Positions 6,800-15,674 of a stretch of 64,000 bases of DNA are shown piece after piece. The DNA lies in NCBI RefSeq assembly GCF_018688095.1, contig NZ_CP061311.1, forward strand, positions 928,861-992,860, read 5' to 3'. Within the stretch, counting starts at the first letter, position 1. The number at the start of each line of letters is the position of its first letter. The DNA comes from Polynucleobacter sp. AP-Titi-500A-B4. GTDB lineage: Bacteria > Pseudomonadota > Gammaproteobacteria > Burkholderiales > Burkholderiaceae. The notes below the pieces were generated by a model that did no database searches, was not told the origin of the DNA, and worked only from the letters and a program-made list of their open reading frames with translations. A program made the position numbers and the translations under genes.

Positions 6800-8788
6800 A
6801 TGGCTACCCGTAAAACTTCTGAATACAGCGAATCGTCGATTCAGGTCCTAAAAGGACTAGAACCAGTCCGTCAGCGGCCTGGGATGTACACCCGAACCGA
6901 TAATCCCCTTCATATCATCCAGGAGGTCTTGGATAACGCTTCAGATGAAGCGCTAGGTGGATTCGGTAAGCAAATCATTGTCACTTTGCACACAGACGGT
7001 AGCGTCAGCGTAGAAGATGATGGTCGAGGTATCCCGGTTGGGATGCATCCTACTGAGAAATTGCCCGTAGTTGAAATCGTATTTACACAGCTTCATGCAG
7101 GCGGCAAATTTGAAAAAGGTACTGGTGGTGCTTATGCATTCTCTGGCGGCTTGCATGGTGTTGGCGTTTCCGTTACCAATGCCCTCTCAAAACGATTGGA
7201 AGTGACTGTTTGGCGTGATGGCCAGGTTTCCACTTTGACTTTTGCCGATGGTAAGGTAATTGAAAAACTCAAAACGAAACCTTCTTCTAAAGAAGATAAG
7301 TCACATGGCACGCGTGTACGCGCATGGCCTGATGGAAAGTATTTCGATAGCTCTGCGATTCCAATGGCTGATCTCATTCGTCTGCTCAGATCGAAAGCCG
7401 TTCTATTACCAGGCGTCAAAGTTACCCTAATTCAAGAGAAATCTGGTGACAGTCAAACTTGGCAATATGCTCAAGGTTTGCGTGGCTACCTCAATGAGGC
7501 AATTGCCCAAGCAGGACATGGCCCAGAGGTCATCCCACCATTTGAAGGAGAGCAATACGCAACTGGTACTGGTGAGGAGGATTCTTTTGCTGAGGGCGAG
7601 GGCGCAGCTTGGGTCGTGAGCTGGACAGAAGATGGCGCACCAGTGCGCGAGAGCTATGTGAATTTAATTCCAACACCTGCTGGTGGAACGCATGAAAGTG
7701 GATTACGCGAAGGTCTCTTTAATGCGGTTAAAGGTTTCATTGAAATGCACGCATTACAGCCTAAAGGCGTGAAGCTGATGCCCGAAGATGTTTTTGCACG
7801 CGCTTCTTTTATCTTATCGGCCAAAGTATTAGACCCACAGTTCCAAGGTCAGATTAAAGAGCGACTGAACTCTCGAGATGCAGTGCGCTTAGTATCTGGC
7901 TATGCAAAATCAGCGTTAGAGCTTTGGCTCAATCAACACGTGGACTATGGTCGCAAATTAGCGGACTTGGTGATTAAGCAAGCGCAAGCAAGAACACGTG
8001 CTGGTCAAAAAGTGGAGAAGAAAAAATCTTCTGGAGTAGCAGTTCTTCCTGGAAAGCTCACGGATTGCGAAAGCGAAGATATCGCTCAGAATGAGATCTT
8101 CTTGGTTGAGGGTGATTCTGCTGGTGGCTCAGCCAAAATGGGTCGTAATAAGGAATATCAGGCGATTTTGCCCCTGCGCGGCAAGGTTTTGAACACTTGG
8201 GAGGCAGAGCGCGACCGTTTGTTTGCCAATAATGAGGTGCATGACATTGCCGTGGCCATTGGCGTCGACCCGCATGGACCCAACGACAGCCCTGACTTAT
8301 CGAATTTACGCTACGGCAAAGTGTGTATCTTGTCCGATGCAGACGTTGATGGTGCACATATTCAGGTTTTGCTCCTCACGCTGTTCTATAAACATTTCCC
8401 AAAACTCATTGAATTGGGTCATGTACATATCTCTCGTCCACCACTGTTTAGAGTGGACGCCCCAGCGCGTGGAAAAAAACCAGCGCAAAAAATTTATGCA
8501 CTGGATGCTAGTGAACTACAAGCGATTGAAGATAAGTTGCGTAAAGATGGCGTCAAAGAATCCGCATGGCAAATCTCTCGCTTTAAAGGTCTTGGCGAGA
8601 TGAGTGCAGAACAATTGTGGGATACCACGCTCAATCCCGATACACGTCGTTTGCTACCGGTAACCTTAGGCACATGGACTGAAGATGAAACTTTTAAAAC
8701 CATGGACATGTTGATGGGTAAATCCGAGTCTGGGGCACGTCGTGATTGGCTTGAAGAGCGTGGCAATGAAGTAGAGGCGGACATTTAA
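6800..8788 (+). CDS. parE: DNA topoisomerase IV subunit B ParE
   Basis: A 662-residue GHKL-ATPase subunit of topoisomerase IV, which decatenates daughter chromosomes. Visible are the N-terminal ATP site (NASDEALGG, near residue 45; DDGRGIP; SGGLHGVG), the TOPRIM motif EGDSAGG (about 435-441) and the Mg-binding DADVDG (about 512-517). The C-terminal FKGLGEM motif is also present. It overlaps parC by one base (TAATG). ParE rather than GyrB is indicated by the length, the absence of the long GyrB insert and the immediate pairing with parC. Confidence 0.95.
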   Translation: MATRKTSEYSESSIQVLKGLEPVRQRPGMYTRTDNPLHIIQEVLDNASDEALGGFGKQIIVTLHTDGSVSVEDDGRGIPVGMHPTEKLPVVEIVFTQLHAGGKFEKGTGGAYAFSGGLHGVGVSVTNALSKRLEVTVWRDGQVSTLTFADGKVIEKLKTKPSSKEDKSHGTRVRAWPDGKYFDSSAIPMADLIRLLRSKAVLLPGVKVTLIQEKSGDSQTWQYAQGLRGYLNEAIAQAGHGPEVIPPFEGEQYATGTGEEDSFAEGEGAAWVVSWTEDGAPVRESYVNLIPTPAGGTHESGLREGLFNAVKGFIEMHALQPKGVKLMPEDVFARASFILSAKVLDPQFQGQIKERLNSRDAVRLVSGYAKSALELWLNQHVDYGRKLADLVIKQAQARTRAGQKVEKKKSSGVAVLPGKLTDCESEDIAQNEIFLVEGDSAGGSAKMGRNKEYQAILPLRGKVLNTWEAERDRLFANNEVHDIAVAIGVDPHGPNDSPDLSNLRYGKVCILSDADVDGAHIQVLLLTLFYKHFPKLIELGHVHISRPPLFRVDAPARGKKPAQKIYALDASELQAIEDKLRKDGVKESAWQISRFKGLGEMSAEQLWDTTLNPDTRRLLPVTLGTWTEDETFKTMDMLMGKSESGARRDWLEERGNEVEADI

Positions 8789-11250
8789 TGGCTACGAAAA
8801 AGACATCTGGCAAGAAGCCAGTAGCTGAGCAGGCTGATTTATTTTCTTCTCCGGTTGAGGAGATGGAGATTGTTGAAGTCGACGAGGTTCCAGCAAAAGT
8901 TGCAAAGAATGTAAGCGGCCCGAATGGTCCAAAAGATCCCCATGATCCAAAGACCATGGATTTAAACGAAGACAATAAAGACAGCCTAACGCTGGCAGTG
9001 TATGCAGAGCGCGCCTATTTGGATTACGCCATTAGTGTTGTCAAAGGTCGTGCACTCCCTGATGTATCTGATGGTCAAAAGCCAGTACAGCGCCGCATAT
9101 TGTTCTCAATGAGTGAAATGGGCTTACGTGCTGATGCTAAGCCAGTGAAGAGCGCTCGTGTGGTTGGTGATGTATTGGGCAAGTTTCATCCGCATGGAGA
9201 TCAATCTGCTTATGATGCTTTAGTCCGTCTAGCTCAGAGCTTCTCACTGCGCTATCCACTAATTGATGGTCAAGGCAACTTCGGTTCCCGAGATGGTGAT
9301 GGTGCAGCAGCAATGCGTTACACCGAGGCACGCTTAACCAAAATTGCTAGCTTACTCTTAAGTGAAATCGATGAGGGCACAGTCGACTTTGCCCCAAACT
9401 ACGATGGTTCTTTTCAAGAGCCGAAGTTATTGCCAGCACGCTTACCATTTGTATTGTTAAATGGCGCTTCTGGTATTGCCGTGGGTATGGCTACTGAAAT
9501 TCCTTCGCACAATCTTCGTGAAGTCGCGTCTGCAGCAATCGCGTTGATGAAGTCCCCAAAACTCTCTACGGCAGATTTATTAGACATCATGCCTGGACCG
9601 GACTATCCAGGTGGCGGACAAATCATTTCCTCGGCAGCAGAAATCGCGCAGATTTACGAAACTGGTCGTGGCAGCGTTAAGGTACGTGCCCGTTGGTCCG
9701 TAGAGGAGCTGGCACGTGGTCAATGGCAAGTAGTGGTCAATGAATTGCCACCATCTGCATCATCACAGCGTGTCTTGCAAGAAATTGAAGAGATTACCAA
9801 TCCTAAAGTAAAGGTTGGCAAGAAGACCTTAACGCCAGAGCAAAACAATCTCAAATCCACCATCTTGAACGTGCTCGATGGCGTGCGTGATGAGTCTAGT
9901 AAAGACGCTGCTGTTCGTTTGGTGTTCGAGCCTAAGAGCAAAAATATTGATGTCAATGAGTTTGTAAACCTCTTATTGGCGCATACCTCGCTTGAATCCA
10001 ATGCCCCAATGAACTTGGTAATGATTGGTAATGACGGTCGTCCACGTCAAAAGGGTTTGAAAGAGATTATTTCTGAGTGGATTGAATTTAGGGTCGCTAC
10101 AGTTACCCGTCGTACTCAGTTCCGACTCGGAAAAGTGAAAGACCGCATGCATATTTTGGAAGGGCGCCTAACCGTTCTCCTCAATATTGATAAGGTTATC
10201 AAGATTATTCGCAATAGTGATGAGCCTAAAGCCGATTTAATCAAAGAGTTCAAACTCACAGATCGCCAGGCTGAAGACATTCTTGATATTCGCTTGCGTC
10301 AGTTAGCTCGCCTTGAGGGAATCAAGATTGAGCAAGAGCTCAAAGAGCTTAAATCTGAGCGTGATGACTTAGAAGGTTTATTGCAAAGTGATGCTGTATT
10401 ACGTAAACGCATCATTAAAGAAATTGAGTCCGATATCAAAGACTTTGGTGATGATCGCCGCACTCTGATTCAGGAAGACAAGCGCGCCATTGCAGAAACC
10501 AAAGTGATTGATGAGCCAGTGACGGTCATTGTTTCGCAAAAAGGCTGGGTACGAGTGCGTCAGGGTCACGAGCATGATGCTACTCAATTTAGCTTCAAGG
10601 CGGGTGACGCCCTCTATGAAACCTTCGAGGTTCGTACAGTAGATGTTATACAAGGCTTTGGCAGTGACGGCCGTGTTTATACCGTTCCTGTTAGTGAGTT
10701 GCCAGGTGCGCGCGGAGACGGATCGCCCTTGACGAGCTTCGTTAATCTGGCTCCTGGCTCACAAATGGTGGCTTATTACGCGGGCCAAGCAGATGATTTA
10801 GTCCTCCTATCCACCAAGGCTGGTTATGGATTTTTGGCAAATGTTGCCGATATGAGTACACGTAACAAGGCGGGCAAATCATTTATTACGATTGATGCCA
10901 AAGTACCTGGTGATGCCCCTTTAGGCGCATGCAAAGTTCAAGTGGGCATGAAACAAGTTGCTTGTCTGTCGGGAGCTTCTAAGTTACTCGTGTTCCCATT
11001 AGATGAGCTCAAGCGTTTACCAACGGGTGGTAAAGGCGTGATCTTGATGGGCTTAGATGACAAAGAATTCATGGCATCGGCTATTGCAGTTGGACCGAAT
11101 GGTGCAACGTACTCAGGAGCGGGGCGTGCAGGCAAACCTACAGAATTAAGTTTAGATGCAAAAACCTTGAAGTCTTTTGCAGGTAACCGCGCACGTAAAG
11201 GTCACTTTGTGGAGCCGCGCCTTAAAGATGGCAAGCTCAAGGCAAATTAA
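8788..11250 (+). CDS. parC: DNA topoisomerase IV subunit A ParC
   Basis: An 820-residue DNA cleavage/religation subunit. The catalytic Tyr178 sits in AAMRYTEARL, and the cleavage-domain segment HPHGDQSAYDA (134-144) forms the quinolone-pocket helix. There is a ~65-residue N-terminal extension that is acidic/Lys-rich and contains a short Gly-Pro/Asp-Pro repeat. The C-terminal beta-pinwheel region follows after about residue 560. It is translationally coupled to parE. It converges on xdhC with an 8-bp gap and no obvious terminator. Confidence 0.95.
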   Translation: MATKKTSGKKPVAEQADLFSSPVEEMEIVEVDEVPAKVAKNVSGPNGPKDPHDPKTMDLNEDNKDSLTLAVYAERAYLDYAISVVKGRALPDVSDGQKPVQRRILFSMSEMGLRADAKPVKSARVVGDVLGKFHPHGDQSAYDALVRLAQSFSLRYPLIDGQGNFGSRDGDGAAAMRYTEARLTKIASLLLSEIDEGTVDFAPNYDGSFQEPKLLPARLPFVLLNGASGIAVGMATEIPSHNLREVASAAIALMKSPKLSTADLLDIMPGPDYPGGGQIISSAAEIAQIYETGRGSVKVRARWSVEELARGQWQVVVNELPPSASSQRVLQEIEEITNPKVKVGKKTLTPEQNNLKSTILNVLDGVRDESSKDAAVRLVFEPKSKNIDVNEFVNLLLAHTSLESNAPMNLVMIGNDGRPRQKGLKEIISEWIEFRVATVTRRTQFRLGKVKDRMHILEGRLTVLLNIDKVIKIIRNSDEPKADLIKEFKLTDRQAEDILDIRLRQLARLEGIKIEQELKELKSERDDLEGLLQSDAVLRKRIIKEIESDIKDFGDDRRTLIQEDKRAIAETKVIDEPVTVIVSQKGWVRVRQGHEHDATQFSFKAGDALYETFEVRTVDVIQGFGSDGRVYTVPVSELPGARGDGSPLTSFVNLAPGSQMVAYYAGQADDLVLLSTKAGYGFLANVADMSTRNKAGKSFITIDAKVPGDAPLGACKVQVGMKQVACLSGASKLLVFPLDELKRLPTGGKGVILMGLDDKEFMASAIAVGPNGATYSGAGRAGKPTELSLDAKTLKSFAGNRARKGHFVEPRLKDGKLKAN

Positions 11251-11258
11251 AAAGCCAG

Positions 11259-12218
11259 CTAAGTTTTCTTTGGAATCGCAATACCGTATTTAACGGCAAT
11301 CACTTCCGCCAGAATCGATACAGCGATTTCTGGTGGGGTGAGCGCTCCAATGTAAAGGCCAACGGGCCCATGCAAGCGCTCTACCTCTTCCTGAGTAACA
11401 TCAAACTCTAATAAACGCTCTTTACGTTTCTGGGTGTTCTTGCGACTGCCTAAAGCACCAACATAAAAGGCGGGGGACTTAAGCGCCTCCATCAGTGCCA
11501 TATCGTCTAGCTTTGGATCGTGCGTCAGGGCAACTACCGAAGTGTGTGGGTCAACGCCAATCTCCAGCAAGACATCATCTGGCATACCTTTGATAAACGT
11601 CAGGTCTTCACGATTCAGTCCTTCTGCGTACTCTTCGCGAGGATCAATCACAATCACTTCAAAGTCAGAGGCCAGCGCAAAGTCTGCGGTGTACAAAGAT
11701 AGTTGACCGGCCCCAATGATGACCATGCGCCAACGAGGACCGTAAGTCGTGCACATCTCGGTATCGGTGCAACTAAATTCATCGTTCCGATTACCATCCT
11801 GCAAAATGGATTTACCGCTAGCGATATTTACAGTACGTCTTGTAACTTGATGTGAAGAGATGCCATCTAGCAGTTTTTCTAAAACGGCTAACTCTGGTTT
11901 AGGCTCCACGAGTAAGCGTAAAGTACCGCCACAGGGAAGTCCAAATCTTGCTGCTTCTTCTTGGCTGACGCCATATACAACCATTTCAGGGGTATTGCGC
12001 GTCAGGATTTCAGTTTGGACACGACTAATTAAGTCATCCTCTACGCAACCGCCTGATACTGAGCCTGCCACTTGACCATCTTGACGAATCGCTAGCCATG
12101 AGCCTACAGGGCGGGGTGCAGAGCCCCACGTTTGGACTACGGTGGCAATAGCAACGGGGTGGCCAGCTTTTAGCCAACTCACCGCAGATTTGAGAACACT
12201 TAAATCGGTACTATTCAT
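11259..12218 (-). CDS. xdhC: XdhC/CoxI-family molybdenum cofactor maturation protein
   Basis: 319 residues. The N-terminal XdhC_CoxI domain shows GSAPRPVGSWLAI and SVSGGCVEDDL. The C-terminal Rossmann domain shows GAGQLSLYTADFA at about residues 175-187 followed by VIDPR. XdhC proteins bind sulfurated molybdenum cofactor and insert it into xanthine-dehydrogenase/CO-dehydrogenase-type enzymes. No such enzyme is encoded in the window. The gene is divergent from a MobA/MocA-like nucleotidyltransferase with only 62 bp between them. A TATAAA-like -10 (12228-12233 on this strand) lies 9 nt before the ATG. Confidence 0.87.
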   Translation of the reverse strand: MNSTDLSVLKSAVSWLKAGHPVAIATVVQTWGSAPRPVGSWLAIRQDGQVAGSVSGGCVEDDLISRVQTEILTRNTPEMVVYGVSQEEAARFGLPCGGTLRLLVEPKPELAVLEKLLDGISSHQVTRRTVNIASGKSILQDGNRNDEFSCTDTEMCTTYGPRWRMVIIGAGQLSLYTADFALASDFEVIVIDPREEYAEGLNREDLTFIKGMPDDVLLEIGVDPHTSVVALTHDPKLDDMALMEALKSPAFYVGALGSRKNTQKRKERLLEFDVTQEEVERLHGPVGLYIGALTPPEIAVSILAEVIAVKYGIAIPKKT

Positions 12219-12267
12219 TTAATGTCTTTTATATTTTATTTTTTCGTAGTTAGTTTGTTTTCTTAAT

Positions 12268-12273
12268 TATTAT
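12268..12273 (+). promoter_or_regulatory. Candidate -10 element for the nucleotidyltransferase gene
   Basis: TATTAT lies 7 nt before the ATG at 12281 in the AT-rich 62-bp divergent gap shared with xdhC. There is no Shine-Dalgarno and no clear -35. AT richness makes chance matches likely. Confidence 0.3.
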
Positions 12274-12280
12274 CACCTTA

Positions 12281-12922
12281 ATGAGTGCAGCAGGTAAATC
12301 TACCAATCCTAGACTGGCAATCGTCCTCTTGGCGGCCGGCGAGGGAAGTCGCATGGGCTCCATTCCTAAGGCTTTGCTCCGCAAGGATGGGAAAAGTCTA
12401 TTAGAGGCCTTCTGCCTATCGGTAGATGCTATTGATCCGGTGGAATTTCTGGTGGTGACGGGTTTTCATGCACAAGCAATTGAATCCGAACTCTCAAGTC
12501 TTGTTAAACAACTAAAAACTCCAGTTATTGTGATTCAAAATCTCAATCCAGATCAGGGTCAGGGCTCATCAGTACGACTGGCGTTGGAGAGTCTCAAAAG
12601 TGATTTTGATGTGCTTGCAGTTTGTTTAAGTGATCAGCCCAATGTGGGTGCTCAAGAGCTTCATGCTTTACTGAACGAATTTGACCGGCGTAATTCTCTT
12701 GAACAAATGGTGATGCCCCAAGTGAATGGGCAACGTGGCAACCCTGTTCTGTTTTCTAAAAAGGCAATAGAAACTATTTTGTCTAAACCTGGAATGGCCT
12801 GTCGTACCTTTATGGATCAGCATCCCGAGTTAATTAAAGTTTATGAGACTGACAATCCTGTATATATTCTGGATGTCGATACTGAGGCAGACATCCAGAA
12901 ATTCGGCATTACGCGGAATTAA
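12281..12922 (+). CDS. MobA/MocA-like NTP transferase (molybdopterin cytidylyltransferase-like)
   Basis: 213 residues with the nucleotidyltransferase signature LLAAGEGSRMGSIPKALL near residue 16, the expected P-loop-like LxAGxxxRMGxxK pattern, and the downstream CLSDQPNV acidic motif near residue 111. This family includes MocA, which attaches CMP to molybdopterin for xanthine-dehydrogenase-type enzymes. Sugar-nucleotide pyrophosphorylases share the fold. The divergent xdhC neighbour favours the molybdenum role. Its stop overlaps the convergent ridA-like gene by 4 nt. Confidence 0.75.
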   Translation: MSAAGKSTNPRLAIVLLAAGEGSRMGSIPKALLRKDGKSLLEAFCLSVDAIDPVEFLVVTGFHAQAIESELSSLVKQLKTPVIVIQNLNPDQGQGSSVRLALESLKSDFDVLAVCLSDQPNVGAQELHALLNEFDRRNSLEQMVMPQVNGQRGNPVLFSKKAIETILSKPGMACRTFMDQHPELIKVYETDNPVYILDVDTEADIQKFGITRN

Positions 12923-13374
12923 ATCTCAGCGATCAGTTCAATTTCAACGCAGGCACCCAGGGGTATTTGCGCAACGCCAAAGGCGCTACGGGCATGTTTA
13001 CCGCAATCACCAAAGACTTCAAATAGCAATTCAGAGCAACCATTGATCACGAGGTGCTGCTCTGTGTATTCACTTGTAGAGTTCACTAAGCCCATGACTT
13101 TCACAATGCGCTTGACTTTGTCGAGTGAGCCAAGATGGTTTTGTAATGTAGAGATTAAATCAATCGCAATTGAGCGAGCAGCAGCTTTGCCCGTTTCTGT
13201 ATCCATGTCTTTACCCAATTTTCCAACCCAGGGCTTGCCATCACGTTTTGCAATGTGACCGGATAAGAAAACGGTGTTACCAGTAGTCGCGGCCATGACA
13301 TACGCGGCTGCTGGAGGACCTGGTGGAGGTAAATCAATGCCAAGGCTTTTAAGGCGATCGCTAATAGTGCTCAT
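12919..13374 (-). CDS. RidA/YjgF-family protein
   Basis: ~151 residues of the RidA fold. This family includes enamine/imine deaminases that clear reactive PLP-enzyme intermediates, but several subgroups lack that activity. The C-terminal ARSAFGVAQIPLGACVEIE segment carries the family Arg and the terminal Glu-containing strand. An upstream in-frame ATG at 13386 adds four residues; the ATG at 13374 fits the usual family start (MSTISDRL). It follows the vWA gene on the same strand after ~50 bp and may belong to that operon. Confidence 0.8.
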   Translation of the reverse strand: MSTISDRLKSLGIDLPPPGPPAAAYVMAATTGNTVFLSGHIAKRDGKPWVGKLGKDMDTETGKAAARSIAIDLISTLQNHLGSLDKVKRIVKVMGLVNSTSEYTEQHLVINGCSELLFEVFGDCGKHARSAFGVAQIPLGACVEIELIAEI

Positions 13375-13425
13375 AATCGATATCAATCAATGTAAAAAAG
13401 TGAATAGAAGAATCTTACTGGCATA

Positions 13426-14601
13426 TTACTTTGACAACTGACGCATAGCGCTCTCTAGGCCATTTAAGCTTACTGGATACATACGATCCTTCAGGAGATT
13501 TTTCATGATATCGATCGATTGTCGATATTCCCAAATGGATTCGGGTTCGGGGTTAAGCCAGGCGAAGTGAGGGAAGTGATCTAATAGGCGGTTGATCCAA
13601 ACAGCTCCAGCCTCCTGATTGTTGTACTCAACCGACCCATTGGGGCTCAGGATTTCATAAGGAGACATGGTGGCATCGCCTACGAAAATGAGCTTGTAGT
13701 CAGAACCGTATTTATTAATGATGTCTTGTGTAGAGGTCACTTGATCTCTACGACGACGATTACTTTGCCAAAGATTTTCATAAACACAATTATGAAAGTA
13801 GTAATACTCTAGATGCTTAAACTCTGCTTTAGCTGCCGAGAACAGTTCTCCAATTTGCTTGATATGGTCATCCATCGAACCGCCAACATCCATTAACAGC
13901 AAAACTTTGACCTGGTTGTGACGCTCAGGCCGCATTTGAATATCAAGCATGCCAGCATTGGCAGCAGTCGAATGAATGGTCTTGTCTAAATCTAGCTCTA
14001 AATCTGATCCTTCGCGGGCAAAGCGACGCAGTCGGCGCAAGGCAACTTTAATATTGCGCGTTCCCAAAGCAAGATCACTGTCGTAATCCTTAAATTCTCT
14101 GGCTTCCCAGACTTTAATAGCGGTACGATTACCAGCACTTTCTCCACCAATCCGAATGCCCTCTGGGTGATAGCCGCTGTGTCCAAAGGGCGAAGACCCG
14201 CCAGCCCCAATCCACTTATTGCCACCACCGTGCCATTCTTTTTGTTCTTTGAGTAACTCTTCAAGACGCTTCTTCAGGGCTTCTGGGCCGCCTAATTTCT
14301 GAAGCGCCGCTTTTTCTTCATCAGTCAAAACCCGCTGTAGTTTTTTCTCCAGCCAGTCCATCGGAATGTCAGGAGAGAGAGCAATGATTTGCTCAACACC
14401 TTTGAAGTAACTACCAAATACCTGATCAAAGCGATCAAAATGCTGCTCATCTTTGACTAGAGTCATTCTAGAAAGTTGATAAAACTCATCGATAGATGGA
14501 TTGATGACACCAGACTTGAGTGCCTCTAATAGAGTCAAAAACTCTCTTACAGAAACAGGCACCTTAGCCTCTTTCAGATTCAGAAAGAATTGAATCAACA
14601 T
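13426..14601 (-). CDS. CoxE-like von Willebrand factor A domain protein
   Basis: 391 residues. A helical N-terminal half with a Lys/Glu-rich segment (about 85-125) and a Gly-rich linker (125-155) precede a vWA domain. The MIDAS motif is D238-V-G-G-S242, so the usual second-position Ser of DxSxS is Gly, as in other CoxE-type proteins I recall. CoxE/vWA proteins work with MoxR AAA ATPases as metal-site or cofactor maturation chaperones. It lies 19 bp downstream of such an ATPase gene, which supports a functional pair. Confidence 0.82.
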   Translation of the reverse strand: MLIQFFLNLKEAKVPVSVREFLTLLEALKSGVINPSIDEFYQLSRMTLVKDEQHFDRFDQVFGSYFKGVEQIIALSPDIPMDWLEKKLQRVLTDEEKAALQKLGGPEALKKRLEELLKEQKEWHGGGNKWIGAGGSSPFGHSGYHPEGIRIGGESAGNRTAIKVWEAREFKDYDSDLALGTRNIKVALRRLRRFAREGSDLELDLDKTIHSTAANAGMLDIQMRPERHNQVKVLLLMDVGGSMDDHIKQIGELFSAAKAEFKHLEYYYFHNCVYENLWQSNRRRRDQVTSTQDIINKYGSDYKLIFVGDATMSPYEILSPNGSVEYNNQEAGAVWINRLLDHFPHFAWLNPEPESIWEYRQSIDIMKNLLKDRMYPVSLNGLESAMRQLSK

Positions 14602-14620
14602 CGAATCGATCTAAGGGTGA

Positions 14621-15511
14621 TTAGCGATGATTGCGATTCATCATCACTAGGCGTTCAAATAAATGAACATCTTGCTCATTTTTCAGTAAGGCGCCATGCA
14701 GTGGCGGAACCACAATCTTTTCATCTTGGCTAAAAAGTGCCTCAGGGGGTATATCTTCTGCTAACAAGAGCTTAAGCCAGTCAATCAGCTCGGAAGTCGA
14801 AGGCTTTTTCTTGAGGCCTGGTAGTGAGCGGATTTGGTAGAAGGCTTTGAGGGCAGATTCTAAAAGATCCTGCTTAATATTGGGGTGGTGCACATCCACA
14901 ATACTTTGCATTGTTTGAGCATCAGGGAAGGTGATGTAATGAAAGAAGCAGCGACGCAAGAAGGCGTCTGGCAACTCTTTTTCATTATTCGAGGTGATGA
15001 TGACCAGAGGACGATGCTTGGCTTTAATCAACTCGCGAGTTTCATAAACATAAAACTCCATGCGATCAATCTCTCGTAAAAGATCATTTGGAAACTCAAT
15101 ATCAGCCTTGTCGATTTCATCGATCAGCAAAACCGTGGGTTCATTTGCCTCGAAGGCTTGCCACAAAACACCTTTCACAATGTAGTTGCGGATGTCTTTG
15201 ACTTTCTCATCGCCCAGTTGTGAATCACGCAAGCGACTCACGGCATCGTATTCATATAAGCCTTGCTGAGCTTTGGTGGTGGACTTAATATGCCACTGCA
15301 AGAGAGGCATCTTGAGGGCAGCAGCCACTTCTTCGGCCAACATCGTTTTGCCAGTTCCTGGCTCGCCCTTAATCAGCAGAGGTCGTTGTAGCGCTATGGC
15401 TGCGTTGACTGCTAGTTTCAGGTCCTCGGTCGCAACATAGCTTTGACTGCCATCAAAACGGTTGGGATTTTGAGTGGAGGATGGGTTTATCGACTTGGTC
15501 ATGAGAGGCAA
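14621..15511 (-). CDS. MoxR/CoxD-like AAA+ ATPase
   Basis: 296 residues. Walker A GEPGTGKT lies at 49-56, Walker B LLIDEIDKAD at about 128-137, and a sensor-1 region (VIITSNNEKELPDAFLRRC) near 172-190. This is the MoxR pattern. MoxR ATPases remodel partner proteins together with vWA proteins; in the CO dehydrogenase system the pair is CoxD/CoxE. The first ATG (15511) is followed three codons later by another (MTKS), which is an equally good start. It begins the minus-strand unit moxR-vwA, perhaps continuing into the RidA gene. Confidence 0.88.
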   Translation of the reverse strand: MPLMTKSINPSSTQNPNRFDGSQSYVATEDLKLAVNAAIALQRPLLIKGEPGTGKTMLAEEVAAALKMPLLQWHIKSTTKAQQGLYEYDAVSRLRDSQLGDEKVKDIRNYIVKGVLWQAFEANEPTVLLIDEIDKADIEFPNDLLREIDRMEFYVYETRELIKAKHRPLVIITSNNEKELPDAFLRRCFFHYITFPDAQTMQSIVDVHHPNIKQDLLESALKAFYQIRSLPGLKKKPSTSELIDWLKLLLAEDIPPEALFSQDEKIVVPPLHGALLKNEQDVHLFERLVMMNRNHR

Positions 15512-15604
15512 TCAAAATGGCTTTTATTGGACTTTCAAGTATAGGGAAATAGCGCTAAATCTTCAGTATTTCTATTGATTTTCCGCTCAGGAATGGCTAA
15601 ATCA

Positions 15605-15633
15605 TGGTTAAGGGGGCGTCTGTCCGCTATACT
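15605..15633 (+). promoter_or_regulatory. Putative promoter of the cytochrome c pair
   Basis: TATACT at 15628-15633 is a good -10. The hexamer 17 bp upstream, TGGTTA (15605-15610), is a weak -35. Transcription would start near 15640, which places the FNR-type palindrome at the start site. Confidence 0.4.
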
Positions 15634-15641
15634 CTTGCAAA

Positions 15642-15655
15642 TTGATTTAAATCAA
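15642..15655. promoter_or_regulatory. FNR/Anr-type binding site
   Basis: TTGAT-TTAA-ATCAA is an exact match to the FNR consensus TTGATNNNNATCAA. It sits 19 bp before the first cytochrome c start codon and just downstream of the best -10 element. That position would fit oxygen-dependent repression of the cytochromes rather than activation. Regulation of the divergent moxR unit is the alternative. Confidence 0.7.
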
Positions 15656-15674
15656 ACTCGTAAATACCGATTCT

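Noticed and set aside
10399..10653. Antisense and other overlapping frames inside parC, acnB, mfd, lon and purL
   Set aside because: They lie opposite or within conserved genes, lack family signatures, and follow from codon bias.
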